Source of the DNA: Vibrio gelatinilyticus
GTDB lineage: Bacteria > Pseudomonadota > Gammaproteobacteria > Enterobacterales > Vibrionaceae
DNA: 64,000 bases
Assembly: GCF_022836845.1 (NCBI RefSeq)
Contig: NZ_JAJNNZ010000015.1
Coordinates: forward strand, 1 to 64,000
Reading direction: 5' to 3'
Below the pieces are notes generated by a model, which saw only the letters and a program-made list of their open reading frames with translations, made no database searches and was not told the DNA's origin. The translations under genes and the position numbers were made by a program. Numbering within the stretch: the stretch's first letter is position 1; each line of letters starts with the position of its first letter. Shown piece after piece: positions 8,135 to 16,628 of this stretch.

Positions 8135-8488
8135 ATGGATAAGAAAGCATCTCGCATCCGTCGTGCTACACGCGCACGTCGTAAGATTGCAGAACTGGGT
8201 GCAACTCGCCTAGTAGTACACCGTACTCCTCGTCACGTTTACGCTCAAGTAATCGCAGCGAACGGCTCTGAAGTTATCGCAGCCGCTTCTACTGTAGAAA
8301 AAGCGATTCGTAACGAAGTTAAGAGTACTGGTAACATCGATGCAGCTAAAGCAGTAGGTAAAGCTATTGCTGAGCGCGCTCTTGAAAAAGGCGTATCTGC
8401 TGTTGCATTCGATCGTTCTGGTTTCCAATACCACGGTCGAGTAGCGGCGCTAGCAGAATCTGCTCGCGAAGCTGGTCTGAAATTCTAA
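8135..8488 (+). CDS. rplR: 50S ribosomal protein L18
   Basis: The 117-residue protein (MDKKASRIRRATRARRKIAE) is full-length L18, which binds 5S rRNA with L5 and L25. It follows rplF by 9 bases. Confidence 0.98.
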   Translation: MDKKASRIRRATRARRKIAELGATRLVVHRTPRHVYAQVIAANGSEVIAAASTVEKAIRNEVKSTGNIDAAKAVGKAIAERALEKGVSAVAFDRSGFQYHGRVAALAESAREAGLKF

Positions 8489-8502
8489 GGTAGGGTTGGA
8501 CG

Positions 8503-9003
8503 ATGGCTAAAGAACAACAACAAGCTAGTGATTTGCAAGAAAAGCTAATCGCAGTTAACCGTGTTTCTAAGACGGTTAAAGGTGGTCGAATCATGAGCTT
8601 CACTGCACTAACAGTCGTTGGTGACGGTAACGGTCGTGTAGGTTTCGGTTACGGTAAAGCCCGTGAAGTACCTGCTGCGATTCAAAAAGCAATGGAAAAA
8701 GCGCGTCGTAACATGGTTACTGTTGCGCTTAACGAAGGCACTCTTCACCACGCGGTGAAAGGTCGTCATTCGGGCTCTAAGATCTACATGCAGCCAGCTG
8801 CAGAAGGTACAGGTATCATCGCCGGTGGTGCGATGCGTGCAGTACTTGAAGTTGTAGGTGTACACAACGTATTAGCAAAAGCTTACGGTTCAACTAACCC
8901 AATCAACGTTGTTCGCGCAACGATTGCTGGTCTAGTAGACGTTAAGTCTCCAGAAATGGTAGCTGCTAAGCGTGGTCTAACTGTTGAATCAATTTCGGAG
9001 TAA
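8503..9003 (+). CDS. rpsE: 30S ribosomal protein S5
   Basis: The 166-residue protein has the double-stranded RNA-binding-like N-terminal domain and the S5 signature GGRIMSFTALTVVGDGNGRV near residue 28. S5 lines the mRNA entrance and affects decoding fidelity. Confidence 0.98.
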   Translation: MAKEQQQASDLQEKLIAVNRVSKTVKGGRIMSFTALTVVGDGNGRVGFGYGKAREVPAAIQKAMEKARRNMVTVALNEGTLHHAVKGRHSGSKIYMQPAAEGTGIIAGGAMRAVLEVVGVHNVLAKAYGSTNPINVVRATIAGLVDVKSPEMVAAKRGLTVESISE

Positions 9004-9008
9004 GAACC

Positions 9009-9188
9009 ATGGCTAATACTATTAAAGTGACTCAAACTAAGAGTTCAATCGGTCGTCTACCTAAGCACAAAGCGTGTCTTAAAGGTTTAGGCCTTCGTAA
9101 AATCAACCATACAGTAGAACTTGAAGATACTCCGTGTGTACGCGGTATGATCAACAAGGTTTACTACATGGTTAAAGTTGAGGAGTAA
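9009..9188 (+). CDS. rpmD: 50S ribosomal protein L30
   Basis: This short gene encodes 59 residues beginning MANTIKVTQTKSSIGRLPKH and ending YYMVKVEE, the usual L30 length. It lies in the expected slot between rpsE and rplO, 5 bases after the rpsE stop. Confidence 0.97.
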   Translation: MANTIKVTQTKSSIGRLPKHKACLKGLGLRKINHTVELEDTPCVRGMINKVYYMVKVEE

Positions 9189-9193
9189 TCAGA

Positions 9194-9628
9194 ATGCGTT
9201 TGAATACTCTATCACCGGCTGCGGGTTCTAAGCCTTCTAAGAAGCGCGTAGGTCGTGGTATCGGTTCTGGCCTTGGTAAAACAGCTGGTCGTGGCCATAA
9301 AGGTCAAAAATCACGCTCTGGCGGCAGTGTTCGTCCAGGCTTTGAAGGCGGTCAAATGCCTTTGAAACAACGTCTACCAAAATTCGGCTTCACTTCTCGT
9401 AAGAGCCTAGTGTCTGCTGAAGTTCGCCTAGCTGAGCTAGCGAAAGTAACAGGTGACGTTGTAGATCTAAACAGCCTTAAAGCGGCTAACGTTATCACTA
9501 AGAACATCGAATTTGTTAAAGTTGTTCTTTCAGGTGAACTAACGAAAGCTGTGACTGTTAAAGGTCTACGCGTGACAAAAGGCGCTAAAGCTGCAATCGA
9601 AGCTGCAGGCGGTAAAATCGAGGAATAA
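9194..9628 (+). CDS. rplO: 50S ribosomal protein L15
   Basis: The 144-residue protein (MRLNTLSPAAGSKPSKKRVG) has the glycine- and lysine-rich N-terminal half typical of L15 (GRGIGSGLGKTAGRGHKGQK) and a globular C-terminal domain. GAGGAG overlaps the end of rpmD. Confidence 0.98.
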   Translation: MRLNTLSPAAGSKPSKKRVGRGIGSGLGKTAGRGHKGQKSRSGGSVRPGFEGGQMPLKQRLPKFGFTSRKSLVSAEVRLAELAKVTGDVVDLNSLKAANVITKNIEFVKVVLSGELTKAVTVKGLRVTKGAKAAIEAAGGKIEE

Positions 9629-9648
9629 TCTCGAGGAACGAGGTACAG

Positions 9649-10983
9649 ATGGCTAAGAAACCAGGACAAGATTTTCGTAGTGCTCAGAGCGGCTTAAGTG
9701 AACTAAAGTCGCGCTTATTATTCGTAATTGGTGCACTTTTAGTATTCCGAGCGGGCTCTTTTGTGCCGATTCCTGGTATTGACGCGGCTGTACTTGCCAA
9801 CTTGTTCGAACAGCAAAAAGGTACCATCGTAGAAATGTTTAACATGTTCTCCGGTGGTGCATTAGAGCGTGCATCTATTTTAGCATTGGGCATCATGCCG
9901 TATATTTCGGCATCTATTGTTGTCCAATTGCTAACTGTAGTTCATCCAGCGTTAGCGGAACTCAAAAAAGAGGGTGAAGCAGGCCGTCGTAAGATAAGCC
10001 AATATACACGCTACGGCACGCTTGTACTTGCAATTTTCCAAGCTATTGGTATTGCAACGGGCTTACCAAACATGGTCGATAATCTGGTTGTTATCAACCA
10101 AACCATGTTTACGCTCATTGCTACCGTAAGTTTAGTAACTGGCACCATGTTCTTAATGTGGTTAGGTGAACAAATTACAGAGCGAGGAATTGGTAATGGT
10201 ATTTCCATTCTAATTTTTGCAGGTATTGTTGCTGGATTGCCATCGGCAATCGGTCAAACAATTGAGCAAGCGCGTCAAGGTGAACTGCACGTACTTCTTC
10301 TGCTGTTGATTGCTGTGTTGTCATTTGCGGTAATTTACTTTGTTGTATTTATGGAACGTGGTCAGCGTCGTATCGTCGTTAACTATGCGAAACGTCAACA
10401 AGGTCGCAAAGTGTTTGCAGCACAAAGTACTCACTTGCCATTGAAAATTAATATGGCGGGTGTAATACCAGCAATCTTTGCGTCAAGCATTATCCTGTTC
10501 CCAGGAACATTGGCGCAGTGGTTTGGTCAGAACGGTGAAAGCAGCACATTCGGTTGGTTAACTGATGTGTCTTTAGCTCTAAGCCCAGGTCAACCGCTGT
10601 ACGTAATGCTTTATGCAGCAGCTATCATTTTCTTCTGTTTCTTTTACACGGCGTTGGTTTTCAATCCGCGTGAAACAGCAGATAATTTGAAGAAGTCCGG
10701 TGCGTTCGTACCCGGCATCCGCCCAGGTGAGCAGACAGCGAAGTATATTGATAAAGTAATGACTAGACTAACTCTAGCGGGTGCTCTATATATTACCTTT
10801 ATCTGTCTGATTCCCGAGTTCATGATGGTCGCTTGGAACGTTAGGTTCTATTTTGGCGGCACATCGCTACTCATCGTAGTAGTGGTTATTATGGACTTTA
10901 TGGCACAGGTACAGACTCATCTGATGTCTCAACAGTATGATTCTGTGTTGAAGAAAGCAAATCTGAAAGGTTACGGCCGTTAA
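9649..10983 (+). CDS. secY: Protein translocase subunit SecY
   Basis: The 444-residue protein is the channel of the SecYEG translocase in the inner membrane. It shows the ten expected hydrophobic segments, the first after FRSAQSGLSELKSRL, and the plug/TM2 region (RASILALGIMPYISASIVVQ, about residues 76-95). The cytoplasmic loop NYAKRQQGRKVFAAQSTHLP, near residues 245-264, is where SecA and ribosomes bind. It keeps its conserved place between rplO and rpmJ at the end of the spc operon. Confidence 0.98.
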   Translation: MAKKPGQDFRSAQSGLSELKSRLLFVIGALLVFRAGSFVPIPGIDAAVLANLFEQQKGTIVEMFNMFSGGALERASILALGIMPYISASIVVQLLTVVHPALAELKKEGEAGRRKISQYTRYGTLVLAIFQAIGIATGLPNMVDNLVVINQTMFTLIATVSLVTGTMFLMWLGEQITERGIGNGISILIFAGIVAGLPSAIGQTIEQARQGELHVLLLLLIAVLSFAVIYFVVFMERGQRRIVVNYAKRQQGRKVFAAQSTHLPLKINMAGVIPAIFASSIILFPGTLAQWFGQNGESSTFGWLTDVSLALSPGQPLYVMLYAAAIIFFCFFYTALVFNPRETADNLKKSGAFVPGIRPGEQTAKYIDKVMTRLTLAGALYITFICLIPEFMMVAWNVRFYFGGTSLLIVVVVIMDFMAQVQTHLMSQQYDSVLKKANLKGYGR

Positions 10984-11022
10984 TTCGGTGGTAGTCTCAG
11001 ATTTCATTTACGGAGTTTAGCA

Positions 11023-11136
11023 ATGAAAGTTCGTGCTTCCGTTAAAAAAATCTGCCGTAACTGTAAAGTTATCAAGCGCAACGGTGTTGTGCGAGTAATT
11101 TGCAGTGAGCCAAAGCACAAACAGCGCCAAGGCTAA
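11023..11136 (+). CDS. rpmJ: 50S ribosomal protein L36, zinc-binding type
   Basis: This 37-residue protein ([20 protein letters not shown]) has the zinc-ribbon ligands Cys11, Cys14, Cys27 and His32. It is therefore the zinc-dependent L36 form; many gammaproteobacteria hold a zinc-free paralogue elsewhere under Zur control. CGGAG precedes the ATG. Last gene of the spc operon. Confidence 0.96.
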
Positions 11137-11154
11137 TAAAGCAGAAATTTTTAC

Positions 11155-11183
11155 TTGAAATATAAGGTATGGTCGAGTATATT
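11155..11183 (+). promoter_or_regulatory. Sigma-70 promoter of the alpha operon
   Basis: TTGAAA at 11155-11160 and TATATT at 11178-11183 are separated by exactly 17 bases. It lies between rpmJ and rpsM, where the alpha operon promoter is found in E. coli. No T-tract terminator separates it from rpmJ, so spc readthrough is likely. Confidence 0.7.
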
Positions 11184-11214
11184 CCTCGGCCTACCTTTTG
11201 CGTGCAAAAGAAGT

Positions 11215-11300
11215 AGTATGCCGCAGCGTATCCTCGACGGGCTTTGCTGCGGATAATTCTTTACTAAAGTACTAGGAGTGAATAGTGGCCCGTATAGCAG
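11215..11300 (+). ncRNA. Alpha operon leader, S4-binding pseudoknot over the rpsM start
   Basis: CCGCAGC at 11221-11227 pairs with GCTGCGG at 11246-11252, enclosing GTATCCTCGACGGG. The region then runs through the AGGAG and GTG start of rpsM. Sequence and layout closely resemble the E. coli alpha operon leader, a nested pseudoknot bound by ribosomal protein S4 to block translation of rpsM and the genes after it. The S4 gene itself (rpsD) is third in this operon. The pseudoknot pairings with the start region are inferred by analogy. Confidence 0.8.
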
Positions 11301-11641
11301 GCATTAACATTCCTGATCAAAAACATGCTGTAATCGCATTAACTGCGATTTACGGTATCGGCAAAACCCGCGCTCAAGCTATTCTAGCTGACGTGAACAT
11401 TGCTGAGAATGTTAAGATCAGTGAACTAACTGAAGAGCAGATTGATCAACTGCGTGATGGTGTAGCTAAGTACACCGTAGAAGGTGATCTACGTCGTGAA
11501 GTCTCAATGAACATCAAGCGTCTTATGGACCTTGGCTGTTACCGAGGTCTTCGTCATCGTCGCAGTCTACCACTACGTGGACAGCGTACTAAAACCAACG
11601 CTCGCACCCGTAAGGGTCCGCGCAAGCCGATCAAGAAATAG
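11285..11641 (+). CDS. rpsM: 30S ribosomal protein S13
   Basis: The 118-residue protein (MARIAGINIPDQKHAVIALT) is full-length S13, a small subunit head protein contacting L5 and P-site tRNA. It starts with GTG, as in E. coli, embedded in the S4-regulated leader; AGGAG stands 7 bases upstream. Confidence 0.98.
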   Translation: MARIAGINIPDQKHAVIALTAIYGIGKTRAQAILADVNIAENVKISELTEEQIDQLRDGVAKYTVEGDLRREVSMNIKRLMDLGCYRGLRHRRSLPLRGQRTKTNARTRKGPRKPIKK

Positions 11642-11659
11642 TCGGGAAGGTAGAGTACA

Positions 11660-12049
11660 ATGGCAAAACAACCAACACGCGCTCGTAAGCGCGTACGCAA
11701 GCAAGTTGCTGATGGCGTAGCGCACATCCATGCATCTTTCAATAATACAATCGTAACTATCACGGATCGTCAAGGCAATGCTCTAGCATGGGCTACTGCT
11801 GGCGGTTCTGGTTTCCGCGGTTCTCGTAAGTCTACTCCGTTCGCTGCACAGGTTGCTGCAGAGCGTTGTGCAGAAATGGCTAAAGAATATGGCCTAAAGA
11901 ACTTGGAAGTTATGGTAAAGGGTCCTGGTCCAGGTCGTGAATCTACTGTTCGCGCACTGAACGCAGCTGGTTACCGCATCACTAACATTGTTGATGCTAC
12001 ACCAATCCCTCATAACGGTTGTCGTCCACCTAAGAAACGTCGCGTATAA
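11660..12049 (+). CDS. rpsK: 30S ribosomal protein S11
   Basis: The 129-residue protein has the S11 core and the C-terminal signature DATPIPHNGCRPPKKRRV. S11 forms the platform near the Shine-Dalgarno helix. Confidence 0.98.
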   Translation: MAKQPTRARKRVRKQVADGVAHIHASFNNTIVTITDRQGNALAWATAGGSGFRGSRKSTPFAAQVAAERCAEMAKEYGLKNLEVMVKGPGPGRESTVRALNAAGYRITNIVDATPIPHNGCRPPKKRRV

Positions 12050-12076
12050 CGTTTCTAGGAATATTGGAGAAGAATC

Positions 12077-12697
12077 ATGGCAAGATATTTGGGTCCTAAG
12101 CTTAAGCTTAGCCGTCGCGAAGGCACTGACTTATTCCTTAAGTCTGGTGTTCGTGCGATTGATACCAAGTGTAAAATCGATAACGCACCAGGTGTACACG
12201 GCGCTCGTCGCGGTCGTCTATCTGAGTACGGTGTTCAGCTTCGTGAGAAGCAAAAAGTTCGTCGTACATATGGCGTTTTAGAAAAACAATTCCGTAACTA
12301 CTACAAAGAAGCTGCACGCCTTAAAGGCAACACAGGTGCAAACCTGCTTCAGCTTCTTGAAGGTCGTCTTGATAACGTAGTTTACCGCATGGGCTTTGGC
12401 GCAACACGTGCTGAATCTCGTCAACTAGTTAGCCACAAAGCTATCCTAGTTAACGGTAAAGTTGTAAACGTTCCTTCATTCAAAGTTGCGGTTAATGACG
12501 TTGTTTCAATCCGCGAGAAAGCTAAACAGCAGACTCGTATTAAAGCGGCTCTAGAAGTTGCTGAACAACGTGAAAAACCAACTTGGATTGAAGTAGATGC
12601 TGGCAAAATGGAAGGTACATTCAAGCGTATGCCTGAACGTTCTGACCTATCAGCTGACATCAACGAACACTTGATCGTCGAGCTTTACTCTAAGTAA
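12077..12697 (+). CDS. rpsD: 30S ribosomal protein S4, alpha operon repressor
   Basis: The 206-residue protein (MARYLGPKLKLSRREGTDLF) has the S4 N-terminal domain and an S4 RNA-binding domain (LDNVVYRMGFGATRAESRQL, from about residue 97). It starts small subunit assembly and in E. coli represses its own operon through the leader at 11215-11300. Confidence 0.98.
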   Translation: MARYLGPKLKLSRREGTDLFLKSGVRAIDTKCKIDNAPGVHGARRGRLSEYGVQLREKQKVRRTYGVLEKQFRNYYKEAARLKGNTGANLLQLLEGRLDNVVYRMGFGATRAESRQLVSHKAILVNGKVVNVPSFKVAVNDVVSIREKAKQQTRIKAALEVAEQREKPTWIEVDAGKMEGTFKRMPERSDLSADINEHLIVELYSK

Positions 12698-12721
12698 GGT
12701 TTAAACTAAAGAGAGGACACA

Positions 12722-13714
12722 ATGCAGGGTTCTGTAACAGAATTTCTTAAGCCACGTCTTGTTGACATCGAACAGATCAACACGACACACGCAAAAGTAA
12801 CTCTTGAGCCATTAGAGCGTGGTTTTGGCCACACTCTAGGTAATGCGCTTCGCCGTATTTTGCTTTCGTCTATGCCAGGTTGCGCAGTGACTGAAGTTGA
12901 AATTGAAGGCGTTCTTCACGAGTACAGCACTAAAGAAGGCGTTCAAGAAGATATCCTAGAGATTCTTCTTAACTTGAAAGGCCTTGCTGTTCGCGTTGCG
13001 GAAGGCAAAGATGAAGTGTTTATTACACTGAACAAGTCAGGCTCAGGCCCTGTTGTTGCAGGTGACATCACCCATGATGGTGATGTAGAGATCGCTAACC
13101 CAGAACACGTAATTTGTCACCTAACGGATGACAACGCTGAGATCGCTATGCGTATCAAAGTTGAACGTGGTCGCGGTTATGTTCCAGCTTCAGCCCGTAT
13201 CCATACTGAAGAAGATGAGCGTCCAATCGGTCGTTTGCTTGTTGACGCGACTTACAGCCCAGTAGACAAAATTGCCTACGCTGTAGAAGCGGCACGTGTT
13301 GAGCAACGTACTGACTTAGATAAGCTTGTTATCGATATGGAAACAAATGGTACTCTTGAACCTGAGGAAGCAATCCGTCGCGCAGCTACTATCCTAGCTG
13401 AGCAATTGGATGCATTCGTAGATCTTCGTGATGTACGTGTTCCTGAAGAAAAAGAAGAGAAGCCGGAGTTCGATCCGATCCTACTACGTCCTGTAGACGA
13501 TCTTGAACTAACAGTTCGCTCTGCTAACTGTTTGAAAGCAGAAGCGATTCACTACATCGGTGATCTTGTACAGCGTACTGAGGTTGAGCTACTTAAAACG
13601 CCAAACCTTGGTAAAAAATCTCTTACAGAGATTAAAGACGTGCTTGCATCACGTGGTCTTTCTCTGGGCATGCGCCTAGAAAATTGGCCACCAGCATCAA
13701 TCGCTGAAGATTAA
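12722..13714 (+). CDS. rpoA: DNA-directed RNA polymerase alpha subunit
   Basis: The 330-residue protein has the N-terminal dimerisation domain (FGHTLGNALRRILLSSMPGCA near residue 35) and the C-terminal domain (residues about 250-325, with LGKKSLTEIKDVLASRGLSL) that contacts UP elements and activators. Length is one residue more than in E. coli. It is translated 24 bases after rpsD with AGAGGA upstream. Confidence 0.99.
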   Translation: MQGSVTEFLKPRLVDIEQINTTHAKVTLEPLERGFGHTLGNALRRILLSSMPGCAVTEVEIEGVLHEYSTKEGVQEDILEILLNLKGLAVRVAEGKDEVFITLNKSGSGPVVAGDITHDGDVEIANPEHVICHLTDDNAEIAMRIKVERGRGYVPASARIHTEEDERPIGRLLVDATYSPVDKIAYAVEAARVEQRTDLDKLVIDMETNGTLEPEEAIRRAATILAEQLDAFVDLRDVRVPEEKEEKPEFDPILLRPVDDLELTVRSANCLKAEAIHYIGDLVQRTEVELLKTPNLGKKSLTEIKDVLASRGLSLGMRLENWPPASIAED

Positions 13715-13740
13715 TCGATACTAGTTAGAAGGATTAGGTC

Positions 13741-14127
13741 ATGCGCCATCGTAAGAGTGGTCGTCAACTCAACCGCAACAGCAGTCATCGCAAAGCGATG
13801 TTCAGCAATATGGCTAGCTCTCTTGTACGTCATGAAGTAATCAAGACTACATTGCCTAAAGCAAAAGAGCTACGTCGCGTAGTTGAGCCTTTGATTACAC
13901 TAGCTAAGACTGACAGTGTTGCTAACCGTCGTCTAGCATTTGCACGTACTCGTGATAACGAAGTAGTTGCGAAACTATTCAACGAACTAGGTCCACGTTT
14001 TGCTGCCCGTCAAGGCGGTTACACTCGTATCCTAAAAGCTGGTTTCCGTACCGGCGACAAAGCTCCAATGGCTTACATTGAGCTTGTAGATCGCCCAGAA
14101 GTTGCTGAAGAAGCAACTGCTGAGTAA
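13741..14127 (+). CDS. rplQ: 50S ribosomal protein L17
   Basis: The 128-residue protein (MRHRKSGRQLNRNSSHRKAM) is full-length L17 at the tunnel exit. It ends the alpha operon, followed by a terminator 22 bases downstream. Confidence 0.98.
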   Translation: MRHRKSGRQLNRNSSHRKAMFSNMASSLVRHEVIKTTLPKAKELRRVVEPLITLAKTDSVANRRLAFARTRDNEVVAKLFNELGPRFAARQGGYTRILKAGFRTGDKAPMAYIELVDRPEVAEEATAE

Positions 14128-14149
14128 AAAAGTTCGAAGAAAATGAAAA

Positions 14150-14177
14150 GACCGAGCCTTGTGCTCGGTTTTTTTAT
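14150..14177 (+). terminator. Rho-independent terminator of the alpha operon
   Basis: ACCGAGC, a CTTGT loop and GCTCGGT are followed by seven T. It ends the ribosomal protein cluster. Confidence 0.9.
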
Positions 14178-14204
14178 GCCTGTGACAATGCCCTTTTATT
14201 TAGA

Positions 14205-14235
14205 TAAAAAAAAGGCTAGCCCAAAGGCTAACCTT
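14205..14235 (-). terminator. Rho-independent terminator of fklB
   Basis: Read on the minus strand, GGTTAGCC and GGCTAGCC pair across a short loop and are followed by a run of T. It ends the fklB transcript coming from the right; with the terminator at 14150 it seals the convergent junction. Confidence 0.85.
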
Positions 14236-14258
14236 AATACGTAGCATTGCGAGTATTC

Positions 14259-14879
14259 TTAAAGAATATCTAGTAGCTCTACTTCAAATACTAGAGCTGC
14301 GAATGGTGGGATTGCCGCACCAGCACCACGTTCGCCGTAAGCTAGATCTTGAGGAATGTACAGTTTCCACTTAGAACCAACAGGCATTAATTGAAGTGCT
14401 TCAACCCAGCCTTTAATAACACCTGTAACAGGGAATTCAGCTGGTTGGCCACGAGATACTGAACTGTCGAATACAGTACCGTCAGTTAGCTCACCGTGAT
14501 AGTGAACACGTACTTGTTTGTCTGAAGTTGGGATTTCGCCAGTACCTTCAGTAAGTACTTCGTATTGAAGACCAGATTCTAATACAGTCACTTCTGAACG
14601 AAGAGCATTGTCTTTAAGGAAAACTTCACCGTCTGCTGCCGCTGCCTTCGCTGCTTCTTGGCGTACTGATTCTGCACGAGTGTGAAGCTCTTGAAGTGCT
14701 TTGTTGATCTCGTCAACTTCGATTTCTGGCATGTCGCCAGTCAGTGCTGTTGCGATACCTTTAGCGATAGCATCAACGTTTAGGCCTTCTAGACCACTAC
14801 CAGCAAGTTGTTGGCCCATTTGTAGACCAATACCGTAGCTTGCTTTTTGCTCTACAGTTTCTAATTTCACGTCAGACAT
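14259..14879 (-). CDS. fklB: FKBP-type peptidyl-prolyl cis-trans isomerase
   Basis: The 206-residue protein has the FKBP dimerisation N-terminal domain (residues about 1-95: QKASYGIGLQMGQQL) and a C-terminal FK506-binding domain (VRVHYHGELTDGTVFDSS ... LVFEVELLDIL). It catalyses proline isomerisation. There is no signal peptide, so it should be cytoplasmic like E. coli FklB. It is divergent from the ytfB-like gene at 15137, the same pairing as in E. coli, which supports fklB over periplasmic FkpA. Confidence 0.92.
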   Translation of the reverse strand: MSDVKLETVEQKASYGIGLQMGQQLAGSGLEGLNVDAIAKGIATALTGDMPEIEVDEINKALQELHTRAESVRQEAAKAAAADGEVFLKDNALRSEVTVLESGLQYEVLTEGTGEIPTSDKQVRVHYHGELTDGTVFDSSVSRGQPAEFPVTGVIKGWVEALQLMPVGSKWKLYIPQDLAYGERGAGAAIPPFAALVFEVELLDIL

Positions 14880-15136
14880 GACTGTCTCTCTTTTACTTAG
14901 TCAAATGGAAGGCAAAGGATATCAGTTCTAATTACTTTAAGAAACGTCTGTTAAGGGATGAGTTGTTAGTTACTATCATATTCATGCTCTATGATGGTGA
15001 AATTCACTCGATGGCTGCACAGATTTGATAAACTTGTGATGTTTAGCTGCTATAAATAAGCCAGTGACTGATTTTTGTATACTATGTGATTAGGTTTTTT
15101 TAAACTGGGCTCGTATAGAGTTGGAGTCAAAACGTG

Positions 15137-15736
15137 ATGAATCGTCGACACAGGAAAAAACAACAGGTAGACCACTTTGAACAGTTGAAACAACGTTTGT
15201 CTTCAATTGATTTTAAGCGCATCAATGTTTCGCTACCAGATCGGAAAGTGGCACGTGATAACATCGTGAGTTTCTGGAACCGCTTACCGAAGCTACATCG
15301 CCGGGCGCTTAGTATTCTGACACCGTTAGTGTTCATCTTAATGCTTTGGCCTTCGAGTAAAGGCGAAGATAACACAGTGCAAACGGCCCCAAATCAGCGT
15401 GTCGCTCTTGATTTCAACGCAACCTCACTGAGTGAACAAAGCAGTACGGCACCAGCAAAACACTCATTGACCACAAACGAGTGGCAAGAGTATACCGTAA
15501 AGCAAGGTGATACTTTGGCCCAGGTCTTTCGTAAAAATCAGTTTTCTATGGCTGACCTTAATGCGCTGGCCAAGATCGAAGGTAGCGACAAACCTCTTAG
15601 CCGTATCAAACAAGGGCAGTTGATTCGTTTTAAACTCACAGAAGAAGGTGCTTTAGACATACTTCAAGTAGAGAAATCAGGTCAATCGATTATGTTTTTT
15701 CGATTGTCTGACGGAGGTTTCGGGCGCAGTAAATAG
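15137..15736 (+). CDS. OapA/YtfB-like LysM-type envelope protein
   Basis: The 199-residue protein has a cytoplasmic basic N-terminus (RRHRKKQQ), one membrane segment at about residues 58-74 (ALSILTPLVFILMLWP), a low-complexity linker, and a C-terminal OapA/LysM-like domain (EWQEYTVKQGDTLAQVFRKN onward). This architecture matches opacity-associated protein A of Haemophilus and E. coli YtfB, a septal peptidoglycan-associated protein. The periplasmic domain probably binds peptidoglycan glycan. The neighbour fklB is the same as for E. coli ytfB. A GTG at 15134 is an equally possible start. It ends one base before the convergent transporter gene. Confidence 0.85.
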   Translation: MNRRHRKKQQVDHFEQLKQRLSSIDFKRINVSLPDRKVARDNIVSFWNRLPKLHRRALSILTPLVFILMLWPSSKGEDNTVQTAPNQRVALDFNATSLSEQSSTAPAKHSLTTNEWQEYTVKQGDTLAQVFRKNQFSMADLNALAKIEGSDKPLSRIKQGQLIRFKLTEEGALDILQVEKSGQSIMFFRLSDGGFGRSK

Positions 15737-15737
15737 T

Positions 15738-16628
15738 CTAACGCTCTGAAGTGAGTCTCTGCAACGCTTGCTTGATTTTATCTCTGGGAAGCAAAGGAAT
15801 CACAATCAAAAGGATACCGATAGCCGTTATTAGTGACGGTATCTCATCAAACCAAATGATGCCAATCACAGTCACAAACGCCAAACCCGAATATTCGCTC
15901 ATAGCGATGTCTGCGGGTTTAACCTTTTTGTAGGCCACGACAGCCAATCCGTTGTACAAAAGGATTAACGCTGCCGCAATGCCAACCAAGCCATACTCTT
16001 TCCCCGATACTGTCTGCCACGTTAGACCCGCCCCAATAGAAGCGACAGGGATAGACAATAACGACGTCCAAAATAACGTCGTCACGACACTTTGTTGGTT
16101 CGGTATCTTCCTCGCCATGATATTAAAAATTGCTAACGTTGTCGCCGTGACCAATGCACATAAACTGGCCCAATGAAATTCAGAGGGTCTTAGTACGATC
16201 AGTACTCCAATAAAACCGACAATTGTCATCATGATTTTCGCACGAGCTGGCTTTTCGGCAAGTATCACTAGCGATAATGGCAACATGATAAGTGGGGCTG
16301 CATAAACAACAGCATTAGCCGTTGCAAGGGGGAGATAGGTCAATGCAAGCATCATGCTCCCACTTCCGACAAGTATTAAATGTGCACGAAAAAGAGTTGC
16401 TTTGGGGTTGCTTAACCCTCTTTTGTGCGACGGCTGAAGAAGCCAAAATGGCAAAATCATTAGTGCAGAAGTGAGCTGCCGAATAAAGACATACTGGAAA
16501 GGTGTGATACCTCCCTCAAGCAATTTGACCGCAACATCAGAAAAAGCCGCAAGACAGTTCCCTACGACCAATAGGGCTATGGCAGTATGGTAGTACTTAG
16601 CGGGCGAATCTGTGCTAGTTGAACTCAT
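15738..16628 (-). CDS. EamA-family (DMT) transporter
   Basis: The 296-residue protein is almost wholly hydrophobic, with about ten predicted membrane segments in two EamA repeats. Small charged loops such as RKIPNQQSV separate the halves. EamA proteins of the drug/metabolite transporter superfamily export amino acids, sugars or other metabolites; the substrate cannot be told from sequence. It overlaps the elaA-like gene by 4 bases and is probably co-transcribed with it. E. coli has a DMT protein (YtfF) in the equivalent neighbourhood, but orthology is only suggested. Confidence 0.85.
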   Translation of the reverse strand: MSSTSTDSPAKYYHTAIALLVVGNCLAAFSDVAVKLLEGGITPFQYVFIRQLTSALMILPFWLLQPSHKRGLSNPKATLFRAHLILVGSGSMMLALTYLPLATANAVVYAAPLIMLPLSLVILAEKPARAKIMMTIVGFIGVLIVLRPSEFHWASLCALVTATTLAIFNIMARKIPNQQSVVTTLFWTSLLSIPVASIGAGLTWQTVSGKEYGLVGIAAALILLYNGLAVVAYKKVKPADIAMSEYSGLAFVTVIGIIWFDEIPSLITAIGILLIVIPLLPRDKIKQALQRLTSER

